A DNA stretch of 64,000 nt. Source: Leptospira terpstrae serovar Hualin str. LT 11-33 = ATCC 700639. Lineage in GTDB: Bacteria > Spirochaetota > Leptospiria > Leptospirales > Leptospiraceae. The position numbers and the translations under genes were made by a program. Below are positions 46,928 to 56,068 of the stretch, one piece after another. The stretch is from NCBI RefSeq assembly GCF_000332495.1, contig NZ_AOGW02000010.1, positions 248,001 to 312,000 on the forward strand, in the 5' to 3' direction. Positions within the stretch are counted from its first letter, which is position 1. Every line of letters begins with the position of its first letter. The notes beneath the pieces were generated by a model. It was given only the letters and a program-made list of their open reading frames with translations. It was not told the origin of the DNA and ran no database searches.

Positions 46928-46942
46928 GGGATAGCCTATCCC
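46928..46942. promoter_or_regulatory. Perfect 7-1-7 palindrome upstream of pepN
   Basis: GGGATAG-c-CTATCCC is a perfect inverted repeat with a one-base centre, lying 13 nt after the RRM gene stop and 13 nt before the pepN start. It could be an operator, or in RNA a short hairpin. No T run follows, so it is not called a terminator. Confidence 0.4.
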
Positions 46943-46949
46943 ATAAAGA

Positions 46950-46971
46950 AGGAGGATGACTCCATCCTCCT
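46950..46971 (+). promoter_or_regulatory. Hairpin covering the pepN ribosome site and start codon
   Basis: AGGAGGATG (46950-46958) and CATCCTCCT (46963-46971) pair perfectly over 9 bp with a 4-nt ACTC loop. The stem includes the GGAGG Shine-Dalgarno sequence and the ATG of pepN. If formed in mRNA it would block initiation, so translation of PepN may be controlled at this structure. Confidence 0.5.
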
Positions 46972-49535
46972 CTTCTCCTGTCCACAGACTAGAAGACTAC
47001 AGACCAAGCCCCTGGCTAACACCATCCTTAGATTTACGATTCGATCTAGATTTACACCTGACAGTTGTGAGAGCCGACTATGAAGTTGTTCTCCATGCAG
47101 AAAAACAGGAACCCCTATTTTTAAATGGAGAATCTTTAGAGTTTTTATCCCTTCGCATCGATGGAGCCATTGTGGATCCCGAGGACTACCAAGTTACTCC
47201 CACTGGAATTCTTATTTCCAATCCACCTAAAGAATCTTTCCGACTCACAGTAGAAAATCGAATTTGTCCTGCTGAGAATACTTCACTGGAAGGATTGTAC
47301 AAATCAGGATCCATGTTGTGTACTCAAAACGAACCGGAAGGATTTCGTAAGATTGTCTATTCGATTGATCGGCCGGATAATATGATGCGCTTTCGTGTGA
47401 CCATTTCAGGTGAAGAGTCACTGTTTCCCATTATGTTGTCCAATGGGAATTTGGTAGGTGAAAAACAAATGGAAGGTGGAAAACGAGAAGTGGTTTGGGA
47501 AGATCCTTTTCCAAAACCGTCTTATCTTTTTGCTCTTGTTGCTGGGGAACTTTTAGAAACCAAGGATACTTTCCACACCAAATCGGGAAGAGAAATCACT
47601 CTTAAGATTTTTGTCGAAAAAGGTAATGAAGAAAAGGTTAGTTTTGCATTTGATTCCTTAAAAAAAGCAATGAAATGGGATGAAGACACCTTTGGTTTAG
47701 AATATGATTTAGATCTATTTATGATAGTTGCTGTGGAAGACTTCAATATGGGGGCCATGGAAAATAAGGGACTCAATCTTTTTAACGCAAAACTTGTGCT
47801 TGCTGATAAAAAATCAGCAACCGACGAAAGTTTTGAATCCATCCTTGCCGTCATTGCTCATGAATACTTTCATAACTGGACTGGAAATCGAGTGACCCTT
47901 CGCAATTGGTTTAACCTTACTTTAAAAGAAGGCCTTACTGTCTTTCGTGACCAATGGTTTACGGAAGATATGACAGATCCGGCCGTGAAAAGAATCAAAG
48001 ATGTTTTGTTTCTTAAGGAATTCCAATTTCCAGAAGACCAAGGTCCCATGTCTCATCCCATCCTTCCTAAATCATACAGGGAGATGAATAATTTTTACAC
48101 AGTCACTGTTTATGAAAAAGGTGCGGAAGTCATTCGTTTGGTTTCTGAACTGATAGGAAGAGAAACTTTTAAACGCGGTCTAAATCTTTATCTTTCTAAA
48201 TATGACGGACAAGGTGTGACCTTTGAAGAATTTGTTTCTTCTATGGAAGAGGCTGCCGGTCATTCCATTCCTTACCTTCGAAATTGGTACCACCGAGCAG
48301 GAACTCCTTTAATTTCTGTAAAAGAAAGTTATGTGAGTGAATCGAATGAATGGGTTTTGGATTTATTGGATGCTGGTGCGAACGAATATCCTTTAGTGTA
48401 TTCGAATTCCATTGCAGTTTTTGACCAAGAAGGAAAACTACTTAAGGAAGATAAACGAATCATGTCTGGGACCCGTGACCAAATTCGTATCTCGGCATTA
48501 AATACAAAAGGGACAAAACCCATTGTCTCTTTATTTCGTTCACTCTCAAGCCCTGTTCGGTTGGATTACAACCAATCAGAAGAAGAAAGCAAAGTTTTAG
48601 CAAAAGTAGAAACTGACGGAGTTTCCCGATTTTTTGCCTTCCAGAATTTAATCTTTGATTGGTTTCGTAAGTCGATCTCATCAGGTAGTGAAGAAAACTT
48701 TTCTCATATTTTGGAAACGATTGCTGATTCCTTTGGAAGAGGATGGGATAAAACCTATCATAGTTTTTATCTCTCTTTTCCTGGTTTAACCCAAATCAGT
48801 GAAAACATCAATTGTTATGAATTTACTAAAATTCAAAAATTTAGAGTATGGGCCATCCAAACAATCTCCACTACCTTTACTAAGAACTTTCAAATTCTAT
48901 TGGAAGAAAACAGAAAAACCATTCCCGTCCAAACAAAAGAAGAAATTGGGAAACGAAAACTAAAGAACATTGCACTCTATTATCTGTTATATGATCCTTC
49001 TAAAAAGTTTGAACGATTGGCTGTGATGGAACAAAGGGAAGCAAAACATATGAGCGAAGAGGTATCTGCATTGAAATTTCTATTGGAAGTAGATTCTAAA
49101 GAAAAAGAAAATGCTGTGAATCTCTTTTTTGAAAAATGGAAAAAGGATAGTTTGGTACTTGATGTTTGGTTTGCCGCTCAGGTAGGAACAGGGGAGGATC
49201 GCTGTAAAATTGCCGAATCATTAGAAAAACATCCTCAGTTTAACATACGCAATCCAAATAAAGTTAGATCATTGTACTTTAGTTTAGCAAGAAATCCATT
49301 GACCTTTCATAAAGAAGATGGAAGTGGATATGTATTTCTTGCAGAACGGATCAAACGTTTGAATGAAATCAATCCACAAATGGCAGCTGCCTTAACTAAG
49401 TTGTTTTCCCCTGTTTCGAAACAAAAGGGTGAACTTCCTAAAATTGCAAAAAGGGAACTTGAAACATTGTCCACTCTCCCAAATCTTTCTAAGGAATTGA
49501 GAGAGGTTTTGGGAAAGATTTTAAATTCTCTTTAA
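46956..49535 (+). CDS. pepN: Aminopeptidase N
   Basis: This 859-residue M1 zinc metallopeptidase of the bacterial PepN type removes N-terminal residues from peptides in the cytosol. It shows the exopeptidase motif FNMGAMENKGLNLF and the zinc site HEYFHNW at about residues 302-308 with the third ligand Glu in NLTLKEGLTVF. The substrate-gate Tyr is in FYTVTVYEKGAEV. The N-terminal DYRPSPWL...LDLRFDLDLHLTVV aligns well with E. coli PepN, which supports the ATG at 46956 even though GGAGG touches it directly. Both signals are inside a 9-bp hairpin. Confidence 0.95.
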   Translation: MTPSSSSPVHRLEDYRPSPWLTPSLDLRFDLDLHLTVVRADYEVVLHAEKQEPLFLNGESLEFLSLRIDGAIVDPEDYQVTPTGILISNPPKESFRLTVENRICPAENTSLEGLYKSGSMLCTQNEPEGFRKIVYSIDRPDNMMRFRVTISGEESLFPIMLSNGNLVGEKQMEGGKREVVWEDPFPKPSYLFALVAGELLETKDTFHTKSGREITLKIFVEKGNEEKVSFAFDSLKKAMKWDEDTFGLEYDLDLFMIVAVEDFNMGAMENKGLNLFNAKLVLADKKSATDESFESILAVIAHEYFHNWTGNRVTLRNWFNLTLKEGLTVFRDQWFTEDMTDPAVKRIKDVLFLKEFQFPEDQGPMSHPILPKSYREMNNFYTVTVYEKGAEVIRLVSELIGRETFKRGLNLYLSKYDGQGVTFEEFVSSMEEAAGHSIPYLRNWYHRAGTPLISVKESYVSESNEWVLDLLDAGANEYPLVYSNSIAVFDQEGKLLKEDKRIMSGTRDQIRISALNTKGTKPIVSLFRSLSSPVRLDYNQSEEESKVLAKVETDGVSRFFAFQNLIFDWFRKSISSGSEENFSHILETIADSFGRGWDKTYHSFYLSFPGLTQISENINCYEFTKIQKFRVWAIQTISTTFTKNFQILLEENRKTIPVQTKEEIGKRKLKNIALYYLLYDPSKKFERLAVMEQREAKHMSEEVSALKFLLEVDSKEKENAVNLFFEKWKKDSLVLDVWFAAQVGTGEDRCKIAESLEKHPQFNIRNPNKVRSLYFSLARNPLTFHKEDGSGYVFLAERIKRLNEINPQMAAALTKLFSPVSKQKGELPKIAKRELETLSTLPNLSKELREVLGKILNSL

Positions 49536-51406
49536 TTATACATGGATTTAATCAGGTCTTTGTATTTATCATGAATGACATTTCGTTTCATTTTGAATAG
49601 ATTTGTCAGTTCATCTCCTACTTCCATGGCTTTTGGTAAAAAACGAAAGTCAGAAAGTTTTTCAAATGATTTGAATCCGTTTTCCGAGGAAATTTGTTTT
49701 TTGATGATATTTTGAAAGTAAAGTCGAATCTCTTTGTTTTGGTTTAGGTCTTCACCTTCTTTAACAGTCAGTCCCGCTTCTTTCATTCTGTCTTTATCGG
49801 GCCAAACTAGTGCCGTGAGAGACTTTTGATCCTGTCCTACTACTATCACTTGGTTGATGAGAGAATTTTCCAAAAGTAAGTTTTCAATTGGGACTGGTTC
49901 TACGTTTTCTCCACCTAAAAGAACAATGGTATCTTTCACACGCCCACGAACTGACAATGTATCGTTAAAAGAAATAAATCCTAAGTCACCGGTATTCATC
50001 CATCCGTCATGAATGGCTTTAGAAGTAGCCTCTTCATTTTTATAGTATCCCTTCATGACTTGTGGGCCTTTGATATGAATGATTCCCATCTTCCCTTTGG
50101 GAACTGATTCTCCTAGTTCATTGACTATTTTGACTGCTGTTCCTTCTGGCCATTTTCCTACCGAACCTTGAACCACATTGCCTACTGATCGTACCGAAAT
50201 GATCGGTGCACATTCTGTCATCCCATAACCTTCATATACAGGAATCCCTATGACATTAAAAAATTCATCCACATGGGCGGGAAGGGCCCCACCACCTGAA
50301 ATAGTTCCAGTTAGGTGGCCTCCTAAAACATCCCGAATTTTAGAGAAAACAAGACCATCTAAAACCTTGGCAAGTAAAAACAAATTCAATACATAACCTA
50401 GAGATACCGCTGTGTTCTTTGCTCTTTCGAATGGTGATTCCTCTTTGGTAAGTAGTTTGTTTCCTGCTAAATAATCCTGTCCATCTTTGAATTTTTTACA
50501 GATATCATAAGCAAAATCAAAAAGTTTACGTTTGTTTTCTGGTGCTTTCTCTAACTTTTGTTTGATGCCGAGGTAAAGGTTTTCCCATAACCTTGGGGCT
50601 GAAGCCATAAAACTTGGTTTGATTTTTTGGAAATCGTCTCGCAAGTCACGGATATTTGTATAAGCAATGGATGCACCTTCCGCAATGATTGCATAGTCTA
50701 TGGCTCTTTCAAAAATATGCCATACAGGAAGGATAGAAAGTGTGCGATCTGAACTTTTTAAACCCACTCGTGGTGGAACTTTTACCACATTGTAGACCAT
50801 ATTTTGGTGGGTGAGCATCACACCTTTGGGCATACCAGTGGTTCCTGAAGTATAAATAATGGTAAAAAGATCATCAGGTTTGACTTGTTTGGATCGGAGT
50901 TCGAGAGAAGGGAGGTTTTTTCTTTGGGCTTCTCCCTCATGAATTAAAGTTTCCAAAGGGATAGCGAATGAATCGTTGGAACGAAATCCAGGATCTAAGA
51001 TAATGACTTTTTCTACTTTGGTATTGGAAAGAATCGGTTTTAAAGAATCATATAATTTTTCATGTTCGACAAAGCAGTATTTACTTCCCGAGTGAGTTAA
51101 GATGTATTCGATTTCCTGAGGAGTAGAATCAGAACCACGAGGGACATTGACCGCACCGTTTAACAAGGTGGCGATGTCAGCTATGGCCCATTCTGTTCTA
51201 TTATCAGCCATAAGACCGATTCGATCTCCCGGTTGAATCCCCATTTGTAAGAGGGACAGTGCTAAGTTTTCTGCTTTATGAAAGATATCTGAAAATGTAC
51301 GACCTATAAAGTTTTTTCCAGCATCCTTTCCAAAGAACATTTCTTTGGAGCCATAGGCTCGATTGGCATAATAAAAAACATCATTCAGCGTCGTAAAATT
51401 TTTCAT
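49532..51406 (-). CDS. Long-chain acyl-CoA synthetase (AMP-forming)
   Basis: This is a 624-residue member of the ANL superfamily, close to FadD15-type ligases. The P-loop is TIIYTSGTTGMPKGVMLTHQN. The adenylation motifs are YEGYGMTECAPIIS and GWMNTGDLGF, and the hinge is RVKDTIVLLGGENVEP. The enzyme activates fatty acids to acyl-CoA via acyl-AMP, in the cytosol or at the membrane. It is the last gene of a minus-strand unit with the TPR protein and YopX-family genes, 31 nt after the former. Its stop overlaps the pepN stop by 4 nt. Confidence 0.9.
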   Translation of the reverse strand: MKNFTTLNDVFYYANRAYGSKEMFFGKDAGKNFIGRTFSDIFHKAENLALSLLQMGIQPGDRIGLMADNRTEWAIADIATLLNGAVNVPRGSDSTPQEIEYILTHSGSKYCFVEHEKLYDSLKPILSNTKVEKVIILDPGFRSNDSFAIPLETLIHEGEAQRKNLPSLELRSKQVKPDDLFTIIYTSGTTGMPKGVMLTHQNMVYNVVKVPPRVGLKSSDRTLSILPVWHIFERAIDYAIIAEGASIAYTNIRDLRDDFQKIKPSFMASAPRLWENLYLGIKQKLEKAPENKRKLFDFAYDICKKFKDGQDYLAGNKLLTKEESPFERAKNTAVSLGYVLNLFLLAKVLDGLVFSKIRDVLGGHLTGTISGGGALPAHVDEFFNVIGIPVYEGYGMTECAPIISVRSVGNVVQGSVGKWPEGTAVKIVNELGESVPKGKMGIIHIKGPQVMKGYYKNEEATSKAIHDGWMNTGDLGFISFNDTLSVRGRVKDTIVLLGGENVEPVPIENLLLENSLINQVIVVGQDQKSLTALVWPDKDRMKEAGLTVKEGEDLNQNKEIRLYFQNIIKKQISSENGFKSFEKLSDFRFLPKAMEVGDELTNLFKMKRNVIHDKYKDLIKSMYN

Positions 51407-51437
51407 TGATCGTGTTAGTCTCCGTAGGAGCTGACTA

Positions 51438-52916
51438 TCATTGTTTTTTTTGTTTATTCAAGTAATATTTTCTTTTGTGTGATTTCCCATTCGGAGATTC
51501 AAAAAATCTTTCATAGAGAGGATCTGAGTCCATTTTTTCGATTAAATCAAAATCATAGAGCAGGGCTTGGTGAGTCCAAAGATTTCCTTCTTGTTCTCTG
51601 TTTGTTGCAAAGGAGGCTCTTCCTAATTTGTAATAGACTACAGGAAGAAATTCGCGTTCCCCACCTAAAATTTGAGCTCGTTTTAAATTGGTATAAGCAT
51701 CATCCCATCGACCAAGGCTTAGTTCACAAGAACCTCGGTAATAAAAGAGAAAAAACCGGGGATATGCTGTGAGCCTACGACTATTGAGTTTGTCTAAACT
51801 AGCCAAACAGGAAACGGGATCTTTGTCCATAAATTGTGCATACGCCAAATTCAGTAAAATTTCGGGACTAATTTCACCATTTGTTTTCCGGTAAATTTCT
51901 GAGGTTTTTTGGTAACTGTCTTTGGCGGTTTTGTAATCACCAAGGACATATAAATAATAATACGATTTATAAATGAGTACATCCAAAGAATCTGATTCAC
52001 AAGCTCGGTAGGAAAAAAATTCATCTAAGGTTTTAGTAAATGAAACAAAGTCTCTTTCGTTGTATTCAATGTTTGCAATTTTCCTTAATAAGGAACATGT
52101 TCTGGAAGTGCCATTGGAAACTTCCTTTTTGTATTCTTTTAATGACTTTCGATAGGATTTTAGGGCTTCTTGGAATTTTTGGTTGGACTCAAGTTGGATC
52201 GCTTCTCTCTCTTCTTTTTCACCAACCCCTTCGCAATAGGATTCTTTCCCATTTTCATAATGACAAATTCGTTCTCGAAATCCATTTTCATTGGAATCGT
52301 ATTCAACACGAACTAGTTGGCAGTTTTTAAAATACCACCATTCATCCATAGCACCAAAGTCATTTTTGTCCTTTGTGATTTCTTTAGGACAACCACTTTG
52401 TGAATAATACGTGAAACTATCTTTTTTTCCATTTTTAGTTTCATCTTCTTCGGTTAAAAATAGTTGGCCTTTGGTATCATAGTAGTCCCAACGGTAAGGA
52501 AAAAATTCCTCATCATTTAAAAAGAAAGATAACTTTAGAAGAGAACTTCCTTCTTTCCAACCTGAAAAACAAGAAAAGGAAAGTTTTCCGCTTAAAAAAT
52601 TTTGTGCTGGATCTCCATAAAGATCCGTTAGGTGGGATCTGATATCTTCTTTATATCTGGGGTATGGGTAGTTCGTATGGTATTTGTCTATATACTTTTG
52701 GCAAAACCAAAAGATTTCATGGTTTAGTGATTCTTTATGTAATACTACGGGAACTTCTCCACCCAAACGAAAACTAAACCTTTTTGGGCTATGGTCTGCG
52801 ATTTCAAATTTTTCTTTTGTGTTTTGGACTGCCTTCCAATAATCCTCCAAGAGACTTGCCCTCAGAGGTAAAGATAAAAGGAATAGGGAAGATAGAGATA
52901 AAAATAGAAATCTCAA
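51438..52916 (-). CDS. Exported TPR protein of unknown function
   Basis: The 492-residue precursor has a clear signal peptide (MRFLFLSLSSLFLLSLPLRA). The central part (about 110-230) is rich in strands with Tyr and Trp and contains the YWDYYDTKGQLFL-like repeats known from MORN/toxin_15-type segments, such as DYYDTKGQLFLTEE and DSNENGFRERI. The second half is tetratricopeptide repeats (KFQEALKSYRKSLKEYKKE and later units). It overlaps the YopX gene by 4 nt and precedes the acyl-CoA synthetase by 31 nt. Confidence 0.75.
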   Translation of the reverse strand: MRFLFLSLSSLFLLSLPLRASLLEDYWKAVQNTKEKFEIADHSPKRFSFRLGGEVPVVLHKESLNHEIFWFCQKYIDKYHTNYPYPRYKEDIRSHLTDLYGDPAQNFLSGKLSFSCFSGWKEGSSLLKLSFFLNDEEFFPYRWDYYDTKGQLFLTEEDETKNGKKDSFTYYSQSGCPKEITKDKNDFGAMDEWWYFKNCQLVRVEYDSNENGFRERICHYENGKESYCEGVGEKEEREAIQLESNQKFQEALKSYRKSLKEYKKEVSNGTSRTCSLLRKIANIEYNERDFVSFTKTLDEFFSYRACESDSLDVLIYKSYYYLYVLGDYKTAKDSYQKTSEIYRKTNGEISPEILLNLAYAQFMDKDPVSCLASLDKLNSRRLTAYPRFFLFYYRGSCELSLGRWDDAYTNLKRAQILGGEREFLPVVYYKLGRASFATNREQEGNLWTHQALLYDFDLIEKMDSDPLYERFFESPNGKSHKRKYYLNKQKKQ

Positions 52917-53293
52917 GATTTACTTTTCAAATACAAATCGTAAAGAATCGGATTTTCGTATGGATTTCCTACTTTTCGAATGGAAAACAATTGGAGTAGT
53001 GGAGGACCATTTTCTAAGTAAAAGGCACCATGTTCATTGTTATAACGTATGACACCTGTATGTTGCGTCAGGTTTCCACCTTTGGCAACTGTATGTTCTA
53101 TGATATCTTCTTCGAATAAATCTTTGTCGTATTTGTCTTTGAGTCCCGTAAAACTATTAACAATATAATTGTCTTCGTTTGGGATGGGTTGTCCAAACTT
53201 TAAGAGTTTCCCATCGAGGGTTAAACTAAAGCCTTTCTGAGTGAATTCTTTTTCTTGTTTGTCCCAAACACGGAACCGGATTGTGAATGCCAT
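52913..53293 (-). CDS. YopX-family protein
   Basis: This 126-residue protein shows the YopX domain order: FRVWDKQEKEFTQ at the start, FTGLKDKYDKDLFEEDIIEH in the middle, VIRYNNEHGAFYL, and the closing VGNPYENPILYDLY. YopX-family proteins are mostly found in phages and mobile elements and have no assigned activity. Here the gene overlaps a cellular TPR gene by 4 nt, so it is now part of an operon. The ATG at 53293 is preferred over a TTG at 53314. Confidence 0.8.
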   Translation of the reverse strand: MAFTIRFRVWDKQEKEFTQKGFSLTLDGKLLKFGQPIPNEDNYIVNSFTGLKDKYDKDLFEEDIIEHTVAKGGNLTQHTGVIRYNNEHGAFYLENGPPLLQLFSIRKVGNPYENPILYDLYLKSKS

Positions 53294-53388
53294 AACTGGA
53301 ACCAAATTAAGCAATGCGAAGTCCTTTCCAAGGAAAATTCAAAAAAAAATCAGTGGTCAAGAGGTGAATTCCGGCAATTCTTTGCCCC

Positions 53389-54162
53389 ATGAAGGTGATC
53401 TCTGTTTCCAATATTAAAGGAGGAAGTGGAAAATCCACTACTGCTGCCCATTTGGCTTGTGCCCTCGCCAGGCGAGGAAAAACTCTGGTGGTCGATATGG
53501 ACATGCAAGGTGACTTAACAGACTATTGTTTACCCGATTTAGATCTCAACCAATTGGATGAATCCAATGTAATGAGTGTGCTTCTTGGGATGAAACGGAT
53601 GACAGATTGTATCAGGGTTACCAAACAATTTGATGTTCTGCCATCGACTCTTAGTTTGGCAAAACTCACCAAATACAATCCTGATTCAACAAGCCTTTGT
53701 TTACAATTCAAACGAGCTCTGGATGAAGTTCGTAACCAGTATAAATTTGTCATCATTGACACTCCGGGTTCTGCCAAACACGAACTCACTACTGCCATCT
53801 ATAATTCTGAACTGATTCTAATTCCAGTGACTCCCAGTAAATGGACCATTCGTGCAGTCAATTTACTCTTGGATGAAATCTCTCAAACCGAAACCATCTT
53901 TAGCCAAAAGAAAAAAATTGCCTTTGTTCCTTCTTGGTTTGGACCTTCCAAAAAACATAGAGAACTACTTGAAAAACTAAGACAAATCGAAGAAATTCCC
54001 TGTTTGGCAGAAATTCCTAAATTGGAATCCATAAAAACCAAAACCGAAAAACAAGAACCTTTAAAAAAGGACACCAATGCTTGGCATGCCTTTGATTTGT
54101 TAGCGGATGAATCGATTGCTTTAGTAGATCCTGAAAATTCGATCCTTTCTATGAAGCCTTAG
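53389..54162 (+). CDS. ParA-family ATPase
   Basis: This 257-residue ATPase has a deviant Walker A (KGGSGKST, with the signature Lys), the switch VVDMDMQGDLTDYCL and Walker B FVIIDTPGSAKHEL. It lacks an N-terminal DNA-binding extension, so it is of the small ParA/Soj type that positions DNA or protein clusters on membranes or nucleoid. No parB follows, and the nearest downstream gene is a convergent channel gene, so it is an orphan. The neighbouring YopX gene, divergent at 96 nt, is the only sign of a mobile origin. Confidence 0.88.
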   Translation: MKVISVSNIKGGSGKSTTAAHLACALARRGKTLVVDMDMQGDLTDYCLPDLDLNQLDESNVMSVLLGMKRMTDCIRVTKQFDVLPSTLSLAKLTKYNPDSTSLCLQFKRALDEVRNQYKFVIIDTPGSAKHELTTAIYNSELILIPVTPSKWTIRAVNLLLDEISQTETIFSQKKKIAFVPSWFGPSKKHRELLEKLRQIEEIPCLAEIPKLESIKTKTEKQEPLKKDTNAWHAFDLLADESIALVDPENSILSMKP

Positions 54163-54204
54163 AGTCCAACAAATCAAATTTCATTTTTTTACTTAAATCT
54201 GAAA

Positions 54205-55563
54205 TCATTCGGTTTTTGTGGTTTTTGATGTTTGGTTTTTCTTTCGTTCTTCTGCTATGATTTGAATATGTTGTGCAAACTTGGGATGGTGTTTTAGAAT
54301 TTCTGCAAACCGATCCTTTCCTAAAGTATATACGTCACAATAAGAGCCGGCTTTGATTGTTGCCGTTCGTAAGGAATCGTCAATCAAACTCATTTCCCCA
54401 AAAAAAGATCCTGAGTTTAAAGTCGCAAGTAACTCACTTGTATTTTCTTTGATCACTTCAACATGACCTTTGGATAAAAAATACATATTGTGAGGAACGT
54501 CACCTTCTCTAAAAATAATGTCACCTTTCATATAAAAAGCTGGTTTTAATTCTAGAACTACTTCTCTTTTTAATTCTTCAGGAGCATTTTTAAAAAAGGG
54601 AACTACCGAAATCAGGTGGTTGTGTAAAAACATGGACACATCAATTTTGATCCCTGAAGGCAATTGGTTCCAAATTTCAGTTTCATCAATTCCGTGTTTG
54701 TTTTCCCAAAGATTTACATAGTAAGACCGAATTCGATTGGCAAGTTGTGGAGGTAACTTTTTGTATTTGATAAAACTATCTATGGTGTTTAACTTTTCTT
54801 GAAAATGGACGCGAGATACATCTAAGTTAGAAAGTAAAGTGGCAATATTACCAATGACATACCCGTAAATACCGACTCCTAAGATCATCACACCCATAGT
54901 ATAGATGGTTTGTTTATTGGTTACGGGCGTGATGTCTCCGTAACCAATCGTAGTCAGTGTAGTAACAGACCAATACAGCGAACGGATATAACGCGTTGTA
55001 ATATCTTTGTCTGCTAAAAATTCAGGTCCGAGATAGATCCAACCGCAAGCCACCCAGTGTGCAAAGAGAGAGGTCCAATAGACAAAAAAGATCAAACGAA
55101 AAGTCATTGGATTGATCACCTCGACAAGTTTGAACCTATCATCGGAATCGGCACCGAGGGCAAGAAGGCGTAAAGATTTGAACAGTTCAAATACCCGTAC
55201 AGATCTTAGAAGACGTAAAATCTTTAGGCTGTCTGTAACACCAAAGTATTGGAAAAAAAATCCGCCAAAAAGATCAAAAGGAAATGCGGATAAAAAATCG
55301 ATAAGAAACCAGGAACGTAAATAGGTTTTAGTCACTATCTTTCTATTATGTATGAGAAGGCGGTCTTTCAAGATGGCCGTATTAAAATTGAGAATGACAT
55401 CCAGTCCAAATACAATTTGGATCGCCCGTTCCAACCATGTAACTCCGGCAGAAAGTTTATAGTGAAAGACTAACCGGACAGGTACTTCAATGGCGAAGTA
55501 AGTAATACAAATAAAAACAAAAAGATCCCAGATTCGTTTGTATGGAGAATTTGGATGGATCAT
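54205..55563 (-). CDS. Cyclic nucleotide-gated K+ channel
   Basis: This 452-residue protein has the architecture of six-transmembrane cyclic-nucleotide-gated channels. A voltage-sensor-like S4 lies in RILRLLRSVRVFELFKSLRLL with Arg every third or fourth residue. The pore helix and filter are TLTTIGYGDITP (TIGYGD, near residue 205). A C-linker and a cyclic-nucleotide-binding domain follow with FGEMSLIDDSLRTATI, the phosphate-binding cassette. It should be a potassium-selective channel of the inner membrane controlled by cAMP or cGMP. It is convergent with the ParA gene. Confidence 0.92.
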   Translation of the reverse strand: MIHPNSPYKRIWDLFVFICITYFAIEVPVRLVFHYKLSAGVTWLERAIQIVFGLDVILNFNTAILKDRLLIHNRKIVTKTYLRSWFLIDFLSAFPFDLFGGFFFQYFGVTDSLKILRLLRSVRVFELFKSLRLLALGADSDDRFKLVEVINPMTFRLIFFVYWTSLFAHWVACGWIYLGPEFLADKDITTRYIRSLYWSVTTLTTIGYGDITPVTNKQTIYTMGVMILGVGIYGYVIGNIATLLSNLDVSRVHFQEKLNTIDSFIKYKKLPPQLANRIRSYYVNLWENKHGIDETEIWNQLPSGIKIDVSMFLHNHLISVVPFFKNAPEELKREVVLELKPAFYMKGDIIFREGDVPHNMYFLSKGHVEVIKENTSELLATLNSGSFFGEMSLIDDSLRTATIKAGSYCDVYTLGKDRFAEILKHHPKFAQHIQIIAEERKKNQTSKTTKTE

Positions 55564-55642
55564 AATTACAGTATCGACATTTCGAAGTTTTATATTTGCC
55601 TTCTTTTAAAGAAAAATAATCCTGAATGGAAAAGAGGTGCAT

Positions 55643-55963
55643 ATGTTCGGTGGAGCAGGCGGAAACAAGTTTGATATGCTCAAACAAATGAAGAAAATGC
55701 GGTCGCAAGTGAAAACCATGGAAAAAGAACTTTCCGGTCTTAATTTTGTAGGAATTTCGAAAAACAAACTATTATCAGTGACATTGGATGGAAAATTCCA
55801 AATGAAATCCATCCAGATCGAAGATGAATTGATTGATAAAAAAGATAAAAACCTTCTAGAAAAGTCCATCCAAGAAGCCTATACTAAGGCCTTACAGGAT
55901 GCACAAGCAGGGGCTGCAAAACAAATGCAAGCCATGGGTGGATTCCCTGGATTAGGAATGTGA
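55643..55963 (+). CDS. ybaB: YbaB/EbfC nucleoid-associated protein
   Basis: This 106-residue YbaB/EbfC-family protein starts at ATG 55643, preceded by GAGG at 5 nt. Its body is MLKQMKKMRSQVKTMEKEL with a central VTLDGKFQMKSIQIEDELI. YbaB proteins form dimers that bind DNA as nucleoid-associated proteins; in Borrelia the homologue EbfC regulates the erp genes. The usual partners dnaX and recR are not adjacent here. Two strong terminators follow. Confidence 0.92.
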   Translation: MFGGAGGNKFDMLKQMKKMRSQVKTMEKELSGLNFVGISKNKLLSVTLDGKFQMKSIQIEDELIDKKDKNLLEKSIQEAYTKALQDAQAGAAKQMQAMGGFPGLGM

Positions 55964-55992
55964 TCTAAATACTATCCGATTTGAAGCAATAA

Positions 55993-56020
55993 AAAAGCCT
56001 ACAAATGGTTGTAGGCTTTT
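55993..56020. terminator. Bidirectional terminator 1 after ybaB
   Basis: A perfect 12-bp inverted repeat AAAAGCCTACAA-atgg-TTGTAGGCTTTT. It has A and T runs on both sides and so can act from either strand between the convergent ybaB and OmpA-family genes. Confidence 0.85.
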
Positions 56021-56026
56021 GGATGG

Positions 56027-56054
56027 AAAAGGGACAACGTGTTGTCCCTTTTTT
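56027..56054. terminator. Bidirectional terminator 2 before the OmpA-family gene
   Basis: A second 12-bp inverted repeat AAAAGGGACAAC-gt-GTTGTCCCTTTT followed by more T, only 6 nt after the first one. It suits the minus-strand OmpA gene; the pair insulates the two genes. Confidence 0.85.
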
Positions 56055-56068
56055 ATGTCCTTTGGTTT

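Noticed and set aside
52913..54162. Prophage or plasmid remnant around the YopX and ParA genes
   Set aside because: No integrase, structural gene, attachment repeat or replication gene accompanies them, and both neighbours are ordinary cellular genes; kept only as a possible domesticated pair.
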